This document shows positions 1 through 11,189 of a stretch of DNA of 64,000 bases, piece after piece. Below the pieces are notes generated by a model. The model saw nothing but the letters and a program-made list of their open reading frames with translations. It searched no databases and was not told the origin of the DNA. The stretch covers positions 153,449,801 to 153,513,800 of the forward strand of contig NC_081555.1 in assembly GCF_963082655.1 (NCBI RefSeq), read 5' to 3'. The translations under genes and the position numbers were made by a program. Positions within the stretch are counted from its first letter, which is position 1; the number at the start of each line of letters is the position of its first letter. Source of the stretch: Stomoxys calcitrans. Its lineage: Eukaryota > Arthropoda > Insecta > Diptera > Muscidae.

Positions 1-1850
1 TATATGGCCCGATCTAGACAAAACACAACACGGACGTCTAGTGCCTTACATAGCTCACTCTTTCAAAAAATCAGCGAAATCAGATTATAATTAAACCATT
101 TACAGATGAAATATCATACATTGCAGTATTGGTTTACATGACAGTTATAACCAACTATGATCCGACCATATTCGCGAGAGCGACATTTTTTGAACCCGGA
201 ACCCCAAAATCCGCTCCGACAAACTAAAAACTTAGAAACTGCAATTTTTATCAGATTAAAATTTTGCATGTAGTGTTCTGTTACTACTTCCAAAAACTGT
301 GCCAAGTACGGTCCAAATCGGTCTATACTCTGGTGTAGCTCTCGTATAAACCGATTTGACTTCTTGATTCCTAACAAGCCGCAATTTTTTCCGATTTCGC
401 TGAAATTTGAAACAGTGAGTTGCACTGAGCCTCTCATTGTCCGAACTGAACATAGTTCAGATCGGACTTGATTTACATATAGCTGCTATTAAGTCCGATC
501 TACCGATTTGGGGTCTTTAACCCCAAAAAAAAAACCGTATTCTCCGTATTTCACTGAAATTTAGAACAGTGAATTGGAATAGATTTCCCGTTGTCCGAAC
601 CATATTTGATCGGACTATACTTCGACAAAAATTTGGCAATGGAGTGTAGCGAAAAAAAGGTACCCAATCCGGATCCCTGGGTCTAATACAACATGTAGGG
701 GTCTAATGCCCAAGTTAGACATTAAATTGGTATCTCAATCTGAACCATACCCCGCACGGACGACGAATCATAGTGCCAAATTTAAACAATGTCGGGTAAT
801 AAATACGGCTTCTATAGGCTTTAAACCCTTAATTGGTAGATCGGTCTCTATGTGGTCTATATCAAGATAATGTACAATCTGAACCATATTCGATACGGAT
901 GTCAAGGGTTCCAAGGCAACTCACTGTGCCAAAATTCAGTAAATTTAGTACAAGATACTGAATGCGGAACCTTAGACCTTTATCAAGAGATCGATCTAGA
1001 TAGGATTGTATAAATACATAGTCCGATCTATACCGCGTTTTGTTCGAATACCAAAGGTGCCAAGATAAAATGTTGCCCATGACCATACCAAAAAGGAACA
1101 CGGGCAAACTTCTCAAATATCGCTAATGGCAGTCCGTTTCAAGTTCAAGCTGAAAGATAAGGATTTTCTTTTTATAGCCGAGTCCGAACGACGTGCCGAA
1201 GACCGACACCTCTTTGGGCAGAAGTTTTTAAATGGCAAAGTACCTCACAAATGTCTCCCGCTTTAGGAGGGGATAACCACGGCTGAAAAATTTTTTCTGA
1301 TGTAATTGCCATCATAAAGCACTGTGCCAAATTTCAGCGAAATCGGCTAATATATGCATCTTCTATAGGCCTTGGATCTTCAATCTAGGTATCGGTCATG
1401 ATAGGCTATATCAAGATATTGTCTGTTCTGGAAAATATTCTAAAGTGAATATTATTTTTTTTTTTGTTTTTTTGAAAAATTGCCATCAAAATGCACTTTG
1501 CTAAATTTCAGCGAAATTGGCTAACAAATGCATCTTCTATTGGCCTTAGATCTTAAATCTAGGTATCGGTCATGATAGGCTATATCAAGATATTGTCTGA
1601 TCTGGAAAATATTCTAAAGTGATGTCGAAGTTCCTAAGACAACTCACTCTGCTTTTCCGGTTACTAGGGGCCTTATACCTTAAATCGGGAGATCAGTCTA
1701 TATGGGTGCTATATCAAGATGTAGTCCGATATAGCCCATCTTCACACTGAACTTGCCTATGGTAAAAGAAATAACTGGGCGAAGTTTCAGCTCAATATTC
1801 ATTCATTTTTTTACCCTCCACCATATATAAAAACATCGTCATTCCGTTTG
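1..1850 (-). mobile_element. Degenerate HLE-B (Helentron-like) element, interrupted by a SINE
   Basis: The block consists of diverged copies of the HLE-B repeat, with phrases such as cactgtgccaaatttcagc and gatcggtctatatgg. These are the same as in the better copies at 43.3-44.9 kb and 51.6-53.9 kb. The right part (about 1690-1800) matches the unique segment next to the HLE-B 5' end: a cgatatagcccatcttc phrase followed by tttcagctcaatattc. The 5' end itself is scrambled: taccctccaccat appears at about 1812-1824 without its usual partner. The left end runs off the window. A SINE at 1072-1303 splits the element. No coding capacity is seen. Confidence 0.7.
1072..1303 (-). mobile_element. tRNA-derived SINE, head-truncated copy
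   Basis: This copy is colinear with the SINE at 40441-40758. It shares the 3' segment (gttgcccatgaccat), the middle ttcaagttcaagctgaaaga, the tatagccgagtccgaacg block, and the cctcacaaatg...aggaggggataaccac block. It stops at ttttttctgatg, where the tRNA-like head should begin, so the promoter part is missing. It is more diverged than the copies at 34 and 40 kb and lies inside an HLE-B element. Confidence 0.75.
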
Positions 1851-1925
1851 TAATATATATTCCGGGTATAATAACATCGTCATTCCGTTTTTACTTTACT
1901 TACTTTAATTGGTTATGACAGAACA

Positions 1926-2135
1926 TTTGTCCCATTAGCCGAACGCAGAATAGCGTTTCAAGCGCCTCGATCTTCTATGTCTGACCCCAAGTTTCGAGGT
2001 GTCTCTCACCACTTGATCTTTCCATAGGGCTTTTGGCCGTCCCGATTTGCGTGTACCATCGTGATTGCCTTCAAAAGACTTCTTTGCTGGAGCTTCTTCA
2101 TTCATTCTGACAACATAACCTAACCAACGCAACAT
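1926..2135 (-). pseudogene. C-terminal fragment of a non-LTR retrotransposon ORF2
   Basis: On the minus strand an open stretch starts MLRWLGYVVRMNEEAPAKKS and continues with a KSGRPKALWKDQV segment. This is the characteristic C-terminal tail found after the reverse transcriptase of a widespread arthropod non-LTR family (RWLGHVxRM...GxRxxGRPxxRWxDxV). Only about 65 residues remain, with no reverse transcriptase upstream. The fragment at 46.65-46.95 kb is probably from the endonuclease-RT linker of the same kind of element. Clade assignment is from memory of the motif, not from a search. Confidence 0.7.
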
Positions 2136-2194
2136 TTATATACAAACTGGTTGATAAATTTTTCAACGAATCTTTCTCTCAAACACTCAAAGCA

Positions 2195-2415
2195 CTGCCT
2201 CAAAATAGCACAATAGCATCTTCTAGGTTTTCCACATCCAACCCAAGTATGCCCCGAATCGGTTCATAACCTGATATAGCACCAATAGCATAGCAATTCT
2301 TATCCATTATACTTTTTTTACCTGCAAAGACATACCGTGCAAAGAACTGGATAAATGCGATCCATAATGGAGGGTTTATAAGATTCGTCCCAACCGAAAT
2401 TTTGCACGCTTTATC
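2195..2415 (+). mobile_element. Degenerate HLE-A 3' end
   Basis: The segment contains aatcggttcataacctgat, then gcgatccataatggaggg, then a decayed version of the HLE-A terminal palindrome and tail (gattcgtcccaaccgaaatt, then gcacgctt). It matches the 3' ends at 25818-25862 and 40350-40412 but has several substitutions. No array or 5' end remains. Confidence 0.6.
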
Positions 2416-3675
2416 AATGTTGAACAATTAACAAGTTATCAATGTTGAAGAAGTAACATTGATACTTTAAAATATAAGAGTTGGAAGTAGGATTTCTTTA
2501 TCTCTGTTAAAGTTATGCTCTGTTTTTGAAACATCAGGATTAAACATTTCCATTCTTATAAGTTCAATTAATTAAATGTGAATTCGCTTGATTTCTAAGT
2601 AAAAATACACTCCCAATCAGTACCGTTTAATTTCGATAATTTATTCTTCAATGGTGGTCCCCTATTAACAAGAATGTTGCATCATTTCCTCAAAGGCTTG
2701 TCAAATTAATCCGTAAAAGGCGCCATATGCCTTAATCACCAAAACCTCTATCAAGGAAGTATCATCCGGCCACATGAAATCCTCATTCAACAATTGACAA
2801 AGGGTGTGAAACTTCAACAATTCCCCTTAACTTTTGACTCATCCTCAAACAAAAAGAAGACTACTTTCCTTTGCCAAAGAACGCATAAAGGCAAGCCATC
2901 ATGATGTAAGAAAGAATGCAACAGGGACCCTGGGCCACCATTAAGTGCCGCATACAGCTGAATGCGGCTCTTTTATTAACACGGAACTGAAGTGCGATAT
3001 TCTTTTAATTAAAATTTATCCGATCTTATGATGATGCCCCACCGACAACAGCATATGCAACACAACAATTACAAAGCTTTTGTTCTTGGGAATTTTCCAT
3101 TTTTTTATGGGTTTTTGTTTTTATAAATTAAAAATGCCAATAAAAATTCACTTTATTCGCCGCACGAAGGCTTTGAGTATGAATAAGGAATGCATTTCAA
3201 GGTTCTGTTTGTTCTGTGAACAGAGATATTAACAATGTTGAACTTTAAGTCAAGCCACACCAAGTCAAAGTAAACATCAACATTTACTACGACTACTACT
3301 CTACAATGGTTTGATTACCTTTTTTTTTTTCAAAAGATTGTTTTCATATTTTTTTGCTTGCTTGATATTTCCATCTTCAACAGGAGAACCTTGACCCAGA
3401 AAAACTTAAGAAATCATGTATGGTTAATACGACGTGCCATCATGAACTAACTATAGGTGGTGTATGGGGCACATACAGAATATACACTGAAAAAAAATGT
3501 GCAATATTCTTAAAGAAAAAAAAATTGATCACTGATTATGGATTTGTTGGGATAGTCTGAGACCTCAAAAAAGCTCAGCAAAACTTTTATCTACTTTTAC
3601 TTCCAATGTTACTATAATTACACAAATGTTGAAGAAAGGAGAACAAAATTGGCTGAAGAAAAATATATAAGAAAA
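2416..3675. other. Non-coding block, no gene seen
   Basis: AT-rich, mostly non-repetitive sequence with several homopolymer T runs (for example around 3320). Reading frames are short and show no recognisable domain. I see no splice-linked exons or RNA gene. Confidence 0.5.
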
Positions 3676-4075
3676 AACAAGTAAAAGCGTGCTAAGTTCG
3701 GCCGATCCCTCCACCATGGATCGCATATGTCGAGTTCTTTTCCCGGCATCTCTTCTTAGGCAAAAAAGGATATAAGAAAAGAGTTGCTCTGCTATTAAAA
3801 CGATATCAAGATATGGTCCGGTTCGGACCACAATTAAATTATATGTTGGAGACCTGTGTAAAATTTCAGCCAATTCGTGTAAGAATTGCGCCCATTGGGG
3901 CTCACGAAGTAAAATAGAGAGAACGATTTTTATGGGCTCTGTATCGGGCTATATACCGATTCAGACCATAATAAACACGTTTGTTGATGGTCATGAGAGG
4001 ATCCGTCGTACAAAATTTCAGGCATATCGGATAATAATTGCGACTTCTAGGGGTCAAGAAGTAAAGATCCCAGAT

Positions 4076-5330
4076 CGGTTTATATGGCAGCTATATCAGG
4101 TTATGAACCGATTTGAACCTTATTTGGCACAGTTGTTGAAAGTAAAAATAAAATATGTCATGCAAAATTTCAGCCAAATCGGATAGGAATTGCGCCCTCT
4201 AGAAGCTCAAGAAGTCACATCCCCAGATCTGTTTATATGACAGCTATATCAGGTTATGGACCGATTTCAACCATACTTGGCACAGTTGTTGGATATCATA
4301 ATGAAATACTTCGTGCAAAAATTCATTCCAATCGGATAAGAATTGCGCACTCTAGAGGCTCAAGAAGTCAAGACCCAAGATCGGTTTATATGGCAGCTAT
4401 ATCAGGTTATGGACCGATTTCAACCATACTAGGCACAGTTGTTGGGTATCATAACAAAACACGTCGTGCAAAAATTCATTCCAATCGGATAAGAATTGCG
4501 CACTCTAGAGGCTCAAGAAGTCAAGACCCAAGATCGGTTTATATGGCAGCTATATCAGGTTATGAACCGATTTAAACCATACTAGGCAAAGTTGTTGGGT
4601 ATCATAACAAAACACGTCGTGCGAAATTCCATTCCATTCGGACAAGAATTGCGCCCTCTAGAGGCTTAAGAAGCCAAGACCCAAGATCGGTTTATATGGC
4701 AGCTATATCAGGTTATGGGCCGATTTGAACCATACTTGGCACAGTTGTTGGATATCATAACAAAACACGTCGTGCAAAATTTCATTCCAATCGGATAAGA
4801 ATTGCGCACTCTAGAGGCTCAAGAAGCCAAGACCCAAGATCGGTTTATATGGCAGCTATATCAGGTTATGGGCCGATTTGAACCATACTTGGCACAGTTG
4901 TTGGATATCATAACAAAACACGTCGTGCAAAATTTCATTCCAATCGGATAAGAATTGCGCACTCTAGAGGCTCAAGAAGTCAAGACCCAAGATCGGTGTA
5001 TATGGCAGCTATATCAGGTTATGGACCGATTTAAACCATACTAGGCAAAGTTGTTGGGTATCATAACAAAACACGTCGTGCGAAATTCCATTCCATTCGG
5101 ACAAGAATTGCGCCCTCTAGAGGCTTAAGAAGCCAAGACCCAAGATCGGTTTATATGGCAGCTATATCAGGTTATGGGCCGATTTGAACCATACTTGGCA
5201 CAGTTGTTGGATATCATAACAAAACACGTCGTGCAAAATTTCATTCCAATCGGATAAGAATTGCGCACTCTAGAGGCTCAAGAAGTCAAGACCCAAGATC
5301 GGTTTATATGGCAGCTATATCAAAACATGG
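4076..5330 (-). repeat. 153-bp tandem repeat array inside HLE-A, with a 459-bp higher-order unit
   Basis: The tcggttt landmark recurs at 4381, 4534, 4687, 4840, 4993, 5146 and 5299, exactly 153 bp apart each time. The unit starting at 4534 carries rare variants (taaaccatactaggcaaag, gcgaaattccattccattc) that recur in the unit at 4993. This indicates a three-unit (459-bp) duplication. Because 153 is 51 codons, open frames run through several units; they are a by-product of the period. Confidence 0.9.
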
Positions 5331-5435
5331 ACCGATATGGCCCATTTACAATACCAACCGACCTACACTAATAAGAAGTATTTGTGCAAAATTTCAAGCG
5401 GCTAGCTATACTCCTTCGGAAGTTAGCGTGCTTTC

Positions 5436-5491
5436 GACAGACAGACGGACGGACGGACGGACGGACAGACGGACAGACAGACGGACGGACA
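5436..5491 (-). repeat. (GTCY)n microsatellite of HLE-A
   Basis: A run of gacr tetranucleotides on the plus strand (gacagacagacggacggacg and onward), directly before atggctagat. The same tract in the same position occurs in the other HLE elements. It corresponds to the GTCY proto-microsatellite described for Drosophila mini-me/DINE-1 elements. Confidence 0.85.
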
Positions 5492-5626
5492 TGGCTAGAT
5501 ATACATAAAATGTCACGACGATCAAGAATATATATACTTTATGGGGTCTCAGACGAATATTTCGAGTAGTTACAAACAGAATGACGAAATTAGTATACCC
5601 CCCATCTTATGGTGGAGGGTATAAAA

Positions 5627-6744
5627 ATAAAATATAATATATATATATATATATATACAAAACGAGTTGCAGTTTTTGTAGTCGTTTGTGGATGTACTTA
5701 ACAAGAACGCTAGAAATTCCTCCTGCCTGCCTAAACAATTGGTTCTCTGTTGAGGTCATTTGCTTCTTTACTCATGGTCCCTGCTCGGGCGCCACTGTAA
5801 ATATAAATTCCCTCTAAAGAGTTTTAGCCCAGCAAACGCTATAAAACCTTTCATATGCAACTACGAGTCATCGTCCGCTTAACATATTTATTTCTAAGCT
5901 TGTTTAGATCAACCTTCTTCCTTCCCAACAAAGCATTTACGTTTTATTTCCAACTGTCGTTCAAAACTGAGTATAAATCATTTGGTGTTTGTAGGAAAAT
6001 TCTTTTTATCTCTATGTAGAATAAAATATTCTTATTTTAACTCTTTTAAAGATTAAGTTTTGCTCAGTGTATTTGAAATTTCTGTGATTTTCTTAAGCAT
6101 CAGAAAATTGTTGGCAAAACTGGCATAACATTTAACAACAACAACAAACAAAGTTATAATTCTTATTTAATGGTCTGAAAGAGTCCAATAAATCATAAAT
6201 CAAAAGTTTTGCCACAGTAAACGAAACACAATAATTATGAAATATGTTTAGCCGGCCATCCATCTCCATGCATATACCCAGTTCATAAGCTCCCCTGCTG
6301 ATGCTGATGCTGTTACTTCTGCCACCGCATCATTGTGGGTGATAGTGGACTACTATCAAGTCATTGCACGGTAGCAGCTACACATTGATACACATTGTTT
6401 GGGGAATTATTTAATTACAGCACAATGTAGTAGTGGTAAACGTTTAATCAGTCATAGGTTCACTAAATCATGCTATTCGAATTCGTTACCAAAAAAAAAA
6501 AAAAAAATTCCACTCACATACATATTTATGGCAGATTATGGCCCTATAATGGTTGAGTATTTAAGTTTTATGGGATTTTTTGCTTATATTTAATGGGGAA
6601 GAATGCTCGCAGATGGTTTGGTAGTTAAATGCTGCAAAATGATAACAGGCTATGGACGGTGTAAGTGAGACTAGATATACAGAATAAGGGGAAAAAGACA
6701 ACGTGTTTTTTTCCGGAGGTTGTGACGGGTAATTAACCTTCCCT
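5627..6744. other. Non-coding block, no gene seen
   Basis: Begins with a (TA)n run (about 5636-5658) next to the HLE-A 5' end. It continues as AT-rich non-repetitive sequence with a poly(A) tract near 6490-6507. No domain-bearing reading frame or RNA gene is visible. Confidence 0.5.
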
Positions 6745-8490
6745 TTTTTATACCCTCCACCATAGGATGGGGGTATACTAATTTCGTCATTCTGTTTGTA
6801 ACTACTCGAAATATTCGTCTAAGACATGTCCGTCCGTCTGTCCGTCCGACTGTCTGTTGAAAGCACGCTAACTTTCGAAGGAGAAAAGCTAGCCGCTTGC
6901 AATTTTGCACAAATACTTCTGTAGGTCGGTTGGGATTGTAAATGGGCCATATCGGTCCATGTTTTGATATAGCTGCCATATAAAGCGATCTTGCGTCTTG
7001 ACTTCGTGAGTCTCTAGAGTGCGCAATTCTGGTCCGATTTGAATGAAATTTTGCACGACGTGTTTTGTTATGATATCCAACAAATGTGCCAAGCATGGTT
7101 CAAATCGTTCCATAACCTGATATAGCTGTCATATAAACCGATCTTAGATCTTGACTTCTTGACCCACTAGAGGGCGCAATTCTCATCCGATTTGGCTGAA
7201 ATTTCGTTTTGACTTTCAACAACTGTGCTAAGTATGCTAAGTATGACCCAATCTTGGTTCTTGACTTCTTGAGCCCCTAGAGGGCGCAATTCTCATCTGA
7301 TTTGGCCGAAATTTCGCACGAAATGTTTTGTTATGACTTCCAACTAATGTGCTAAGTATGGTTCAAATTAGTTCATAACCTGAGAGAGCTGTCATATAAA
7401 CCGATCTGGGATCATGATTTCTTGAGCCACTAGAGGCCGCAGTTCTCATCCGATTTGGCCGAAATTTTGCACTAAATGTTTTGTTATGACTTCCAATAAC
7501 TGTGCCAAGTATAATCTAAGTCGGTCGATAACCTGATATAGCTGCCATATAAACCGATCTTGGGTCTTGACTTCTTGAGCTACTAGAGGGCGCAATTCTT
7601 ATCCGATTTGCCTGAAATTTTACACGAAATGTTTTGTTTTGACTTCCAACTACTGTGCTAAGTATAGTTCAAATTAGTCCATAACCTGACAGAGCTGCCA
7701 TATAAACCGATCTTGGATCTTGAATTCTTGAGCCACTAGAGGGCGCAATTCTTATCCGATTTTGCTGAAATTTCGCACGAAATGTTTTGTTATGACTTCC
7801 AACTACTGTGCTAAGTATAATCTAAATCGGTACATAACCTGATATAGCTGCCATATAAACCGATCTGGGGTCTGGATTTCTTGAGCATCTAGAGGGCGCA
7901 ATTCTTATCCGATTTGGCTGAAAACTTGCACGTTGTAAGGGCGTAATTTCCATCCGATTTAGCTGAAACTTTGCATAAGATGTTCGGTAATGACTTCCAA
8001 CAACTGTGCTAAGTATAATTTAAATCGGTCGATAACCTGATATAGCTGCCATATAAACCGATCTGGGGTCTGGATTTCTTGAGCATCTAGAGGGCGCAAT
8101 TCTTATCCGATTTGACAAAAAATTTGCACGATGTGTTTTGGTATCACTTCCAACAACCGATCTGGGGTTCTAATTTCTTGAGCATCTAGAGGGCGCAATT
8201 CTTATCCGATTTGGCTGAAAACTTGCACGTTGTAAGAGCGTAATTCCCATCCGATTTAGCTGAAATTTTGCATAAGATGTTCGGTTATGACTTCCAACAA
8301 CTGTGGTAAGTATAATTTAAATCGGTCGATAACCTGATATAGCTGCCATATAAACCGATCTGGGGTTTTAAATTCTTGAGCATCTAGAGGGCGCAATTCT
8401 TATCCGATTTGGCTGAAAACTTGCACATTGTGGTTTGGTATCACTTCCAACAACTGTGCTGAGTATGGTTGAAATTAGTCCATAACCTGA
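6745..8490 (+). mobile_element. HLE-A element, 3' end missing
   Basis: The 5' end is clear: ttttataccctccaccatag at about 6747, a short GTCY tract near 6826-6860, and the aaagcacgctaactttcgaa phrase. A long diverged array of the HLE-A repeat follows (about 6940-8480). The element stops in mid-repeat (cataacctgacacc) at about 8490. The terminal palindrome and ACTTG tail are absent. Its units are more diverged than those at 3.7-5.6 kb; several are shortened or rearranged around 7920-8240. Confidence 0.75.
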
Positions 8491-8740
8491 CACCTGCACA
8501 ATACAGTGTGGAACAATTTCTGGGCCGTGGTCTGAGGCCTAGGATATACGAAGTTAGGGGGTTTTTTATATTTAGTAGAGAAAACCCCAGAAAAGTTAAG
8601 AGTTGCCAAACCGAACTTTTTTTATATGCTAATTTTTGTTTAAACTTGACCAAACTTGAGACAAAAGATCCCCATATTTTGCAATATGTCAGAGATAGGT
8701 GGTCCAATTTATTACAACTTTTATTTGTTGTTTAATATTA

Positions 8741-9060
8741 ACCGAAAACTCAAATCAGATATTCAAATTTGGGGACTAATACCATAGGGGAACGCCCCAT
8801 CTCATAGCCCTTGAAACGGGCAAATGGACCGATCGGCACAATATGAGGCTTATATGAAAGATATTTAGAGGTAGAGCACGTAACTGATATACATTTTTGA
8901 AGCCAAATGTCAGGGGGCGAAGCCCACTCTCCAAAACCCAACCCCTGTAAGGGTCATACCAACCGTCTGGTGCACTATGGGACTTAAATGAAAGGTATTA
9001 CAGAGCAGAGAACGAATGTGACATAAACATTTTCAGTCGAGTAAGGGCAGGCACGTACTA
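8741..9060 (+). mobile_element. Family E repeat remnant
   Basis: About two to three decayed units of the roughly 130-bp repeat that dominates 14.1-16.7 kb, with phrases such as tgaaagatatttagagg, gtagagcacgtaactgatat and gacttaaatgaaaggtatta. No ends are recognisable. The preceding 8491-8740 is unassigned AT-rich sequence. Confidence 0.6.
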
Positions 9061-10147
9061 ATCTGCCCTAACCAATTTTCTACCAAAATGTGTTTACATT
9101 TTTAGACAATTTTAACAAAATATGGTTCTTTTTTATCTCTTTGTCCACTATTCTGATGATATTCGCCTCGCAAAATAAAATGAAATGTTTCGCCCACATA
9201 AGCATTCAAACCACTGCCAGACATCTGAGCGCTTGTTTATCTTGCTCTGCAATGAATATTCCCAAAACCCGGCATAAATGATTGGGATCCTTTGGAAGCG
9301 AGTAAGCAAACAAGCGACCCACTAAAACCAATTGACATGTTAATACCCCAAGAAATATGATGTTGCTGATGTTCTGCTGCACAATTTACATTTTCCAGTT
9401 TTTTCTCGGTTCGAATGGAAATCAGTTATGTTTGCGTTTGGAATTTTTTTTTTTAACCATTTTTGGAGATTTTTTGTGAACATGAAATATTGACCACACA
9501 ACACAACAATCACATCGATATGCTGAATTTTTTAGGTTTTTGAATTTTTTTTCAAGCCTGTCTTGTTTTTATGGAGCTTTCAAAGGCTGCTTGTTTTTTG
9601 TAGGTCTTTTTCAGATGACATTTGAAATCCTTGCAACCTATCACCAAAGCCCATACTACAAGTTGGGGAATTTCTCTTTTTTTTGTGTTTGGTTGGCGGC
9701 ATATGAAATGATGTTAGTTGGAAGCAGCTTCCATGTTTTGTAGGGAACATCTTGTATTGGCTGCAACTTTTTTTTGCAGTTTGTTTCGTAGTAGACAATA
9801 TGGATTTGTAAATATGTTTTTTTCCTGTTTTTGGTAGAATTGAAATTAAAACGCATATTGTGATAATTTATGAATATCCTTGACATTTCTTTTGCACTGC
9901 ATTCCCAGTGAGGCTTTGATGTATTTTGAGACCGAAAATATTATGTGAATTACACATAAATGACGAATTTCATAGGGAGAGACAGAGAAAGAGATGGGCA
10001 CAATGATTGATTTCAATTTAACCAAGGAAATGAGACAAAAATTGTGAAAAAAGTAAAGTGGGAAGAAGAAAATCTCTGGAAAAAATAAAACTTTTTCATT
10101 CAATAAGAAAAATCATCCAGAGATTGCATAACTACCCGTTGTTACTA
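9061..10147. other. Non-coding block, no gene seen
   Basis: AT-rich sequence with many T-runs. Short hydrophobic or Lys/Phe-rich reading frames occur on both strands at 9540-10100. They overlap each other and reflect base composition rather than coding. Confidence 0.5.
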
Positions 10148-10363
10148 TTGGGATTTTTCATATAATCGGCGTTGAAAAATTTTTTCACAGCTTGTGACTC
10201 TGTAATTGCATTCTTTCTTCTGTCAGTTATCAGCTGTTACTTTTAGCTTGCTTTAGAAAAAAGTGTAAAAAAAGTATATTTGATTAAAGTTCATTCTAAG
10301 TTTTATTAAAAATGCATTTACTTTCTTTTAAAAAAAACCGCAATTACTTTTTGGGCAACACAA
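10148..10363 (-). mobile_element. Mariner-type MITE, copy 1 (one terminal repeat deleted)
   Basis: The sequence is colinear with the eight other copies. It starts tattggg then jumps directly to atttttcatat, so most of that terminal inverted repeat is gone. The other terminal repeat ends ttgggcaacacaa before TA. It has no coding capacity. Confidence 0.85.
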
Positions 10364-10901
10364 TAGAAAAGAAAGAAACCGTCTTGAACCAAAAATACAT
10401 ACACGCATACATTTTGAGTCAAAGTAGTTTGGGGAACAGCATTGTCAGCCATTCAGAAATCCAACCAGGATGCAATGTGAGAAGTTTGATGGGTTAGTTG
10501 GAAGCAAAATATAGTTAGATATAGCTGCCATATAGACCGATCTGGATTGCTTTCTGACCAATAACTCATTTTTTGGTTATTAACGAAGCCATTCAGCCAG
10601 AAATAAGCCTCAATGGTGATGTTCTTAATGTTGAGGCCACTGACTTCGAATTTCGGTAATAAATTTTAATAATTCCAACTCGTTGTTGGCTCGTATATCT
10701 TTCCATCATGAAATAGCAAACCTCATTGAAGAAACGTTTCAATAGAGTGGCAAGAAATATGGCGTCGTTTGCATTCCCTATCGGTCTACTTTTGTAGTAT
10801 CCCTAAAAAAAACCCTGTACTTGGGTGTGCACTAGATAAATCGTTCAATTAATCGATTATGAATGACGAAATTTCAAATAACCGATTAATTGAAAATTAT
10901 A
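10364..10901. other. Non-coding block with a short HLE scrap
   Basis: Contains about 45 bp of HLE-type repeat (gatatagctgccatatagac, near 10517-10536), then sequence without recognisable genes. A partly self-complementary attaatcgatta motif lies near 10846. Confidence 0.4.
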
Positions 10902-11138
10902 TTGGGTTGCCCAAAAAGTAATTGCGGATTTTTTTAAAAGAAAGTAAATGCATTTTTAATAAAGCTTAGAATGAACTTTAATCAAATATACTTTTTTTAC
11001 ACTTTTTTCTAAAGCAAGCTAAAAGTAACAGCTGATAACTGACAGAAGAAAGAATGCAATTACAGAGTCACAAGCTTTGAAAAAATTTGTCAACGCCGAC
11101 TATATGAAAAATCCGCAATTACTTTTTGGGCAACCCAA
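10902..11138 (+). mobile_element. Mariner-type MITE, copy 2
   Basis: A full-length 237-bp copy. The terminal inverted repeats are about 32 bp (TTGGGTTGCCCAAAAAGTA and onward) and TA lies on each side, the mariner/Tc1 target duplication. The inner sequence contains ggatttttttaaaag, aagcaagctaaaagtaacag and gtcaacgccgactatatg. Confidence 0.95.
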
Positions 11139-11189
11139 TACTTTTCTTAACGAATAAACGAATACCTTAGAACGGTCAATCAATTAATC

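Larger units (their letters stand above)
3676..5626 (-). mobile_element. Complete HLE-A (DINE-1/Helentron-like) element
   Basis: Both ends are present. The left end (element 3') has aacaagtaaaagcgtgctaa, a damaged palindrome (only gttcggcc of one arm survives) and ccctccaccatggat. The right end (element 5') has cccccatcttatggtggagg followed by gtataaaaa. Between them lie a 153-bp repeat array (about 4076-5330), a (GTCY)n tract at 5436-5491, and the conserved phrase atcaagaatatatatacttt. The anatomy parallels Drosophila DINE-1/INE-1: subterminal inverted TATACCC motifs, a GTCY microsatellite, and a hairpin near a 3' end that finishes in ACTTG. It is non-autonomous, with no Rep/helicase coding. 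Confidence 0.75.

Noticed and set aside
8441..8735. Two opposite 88-residue frames
   Set aside because: They overlap each other, partly cover HLE repeat sequence, and show no domain.
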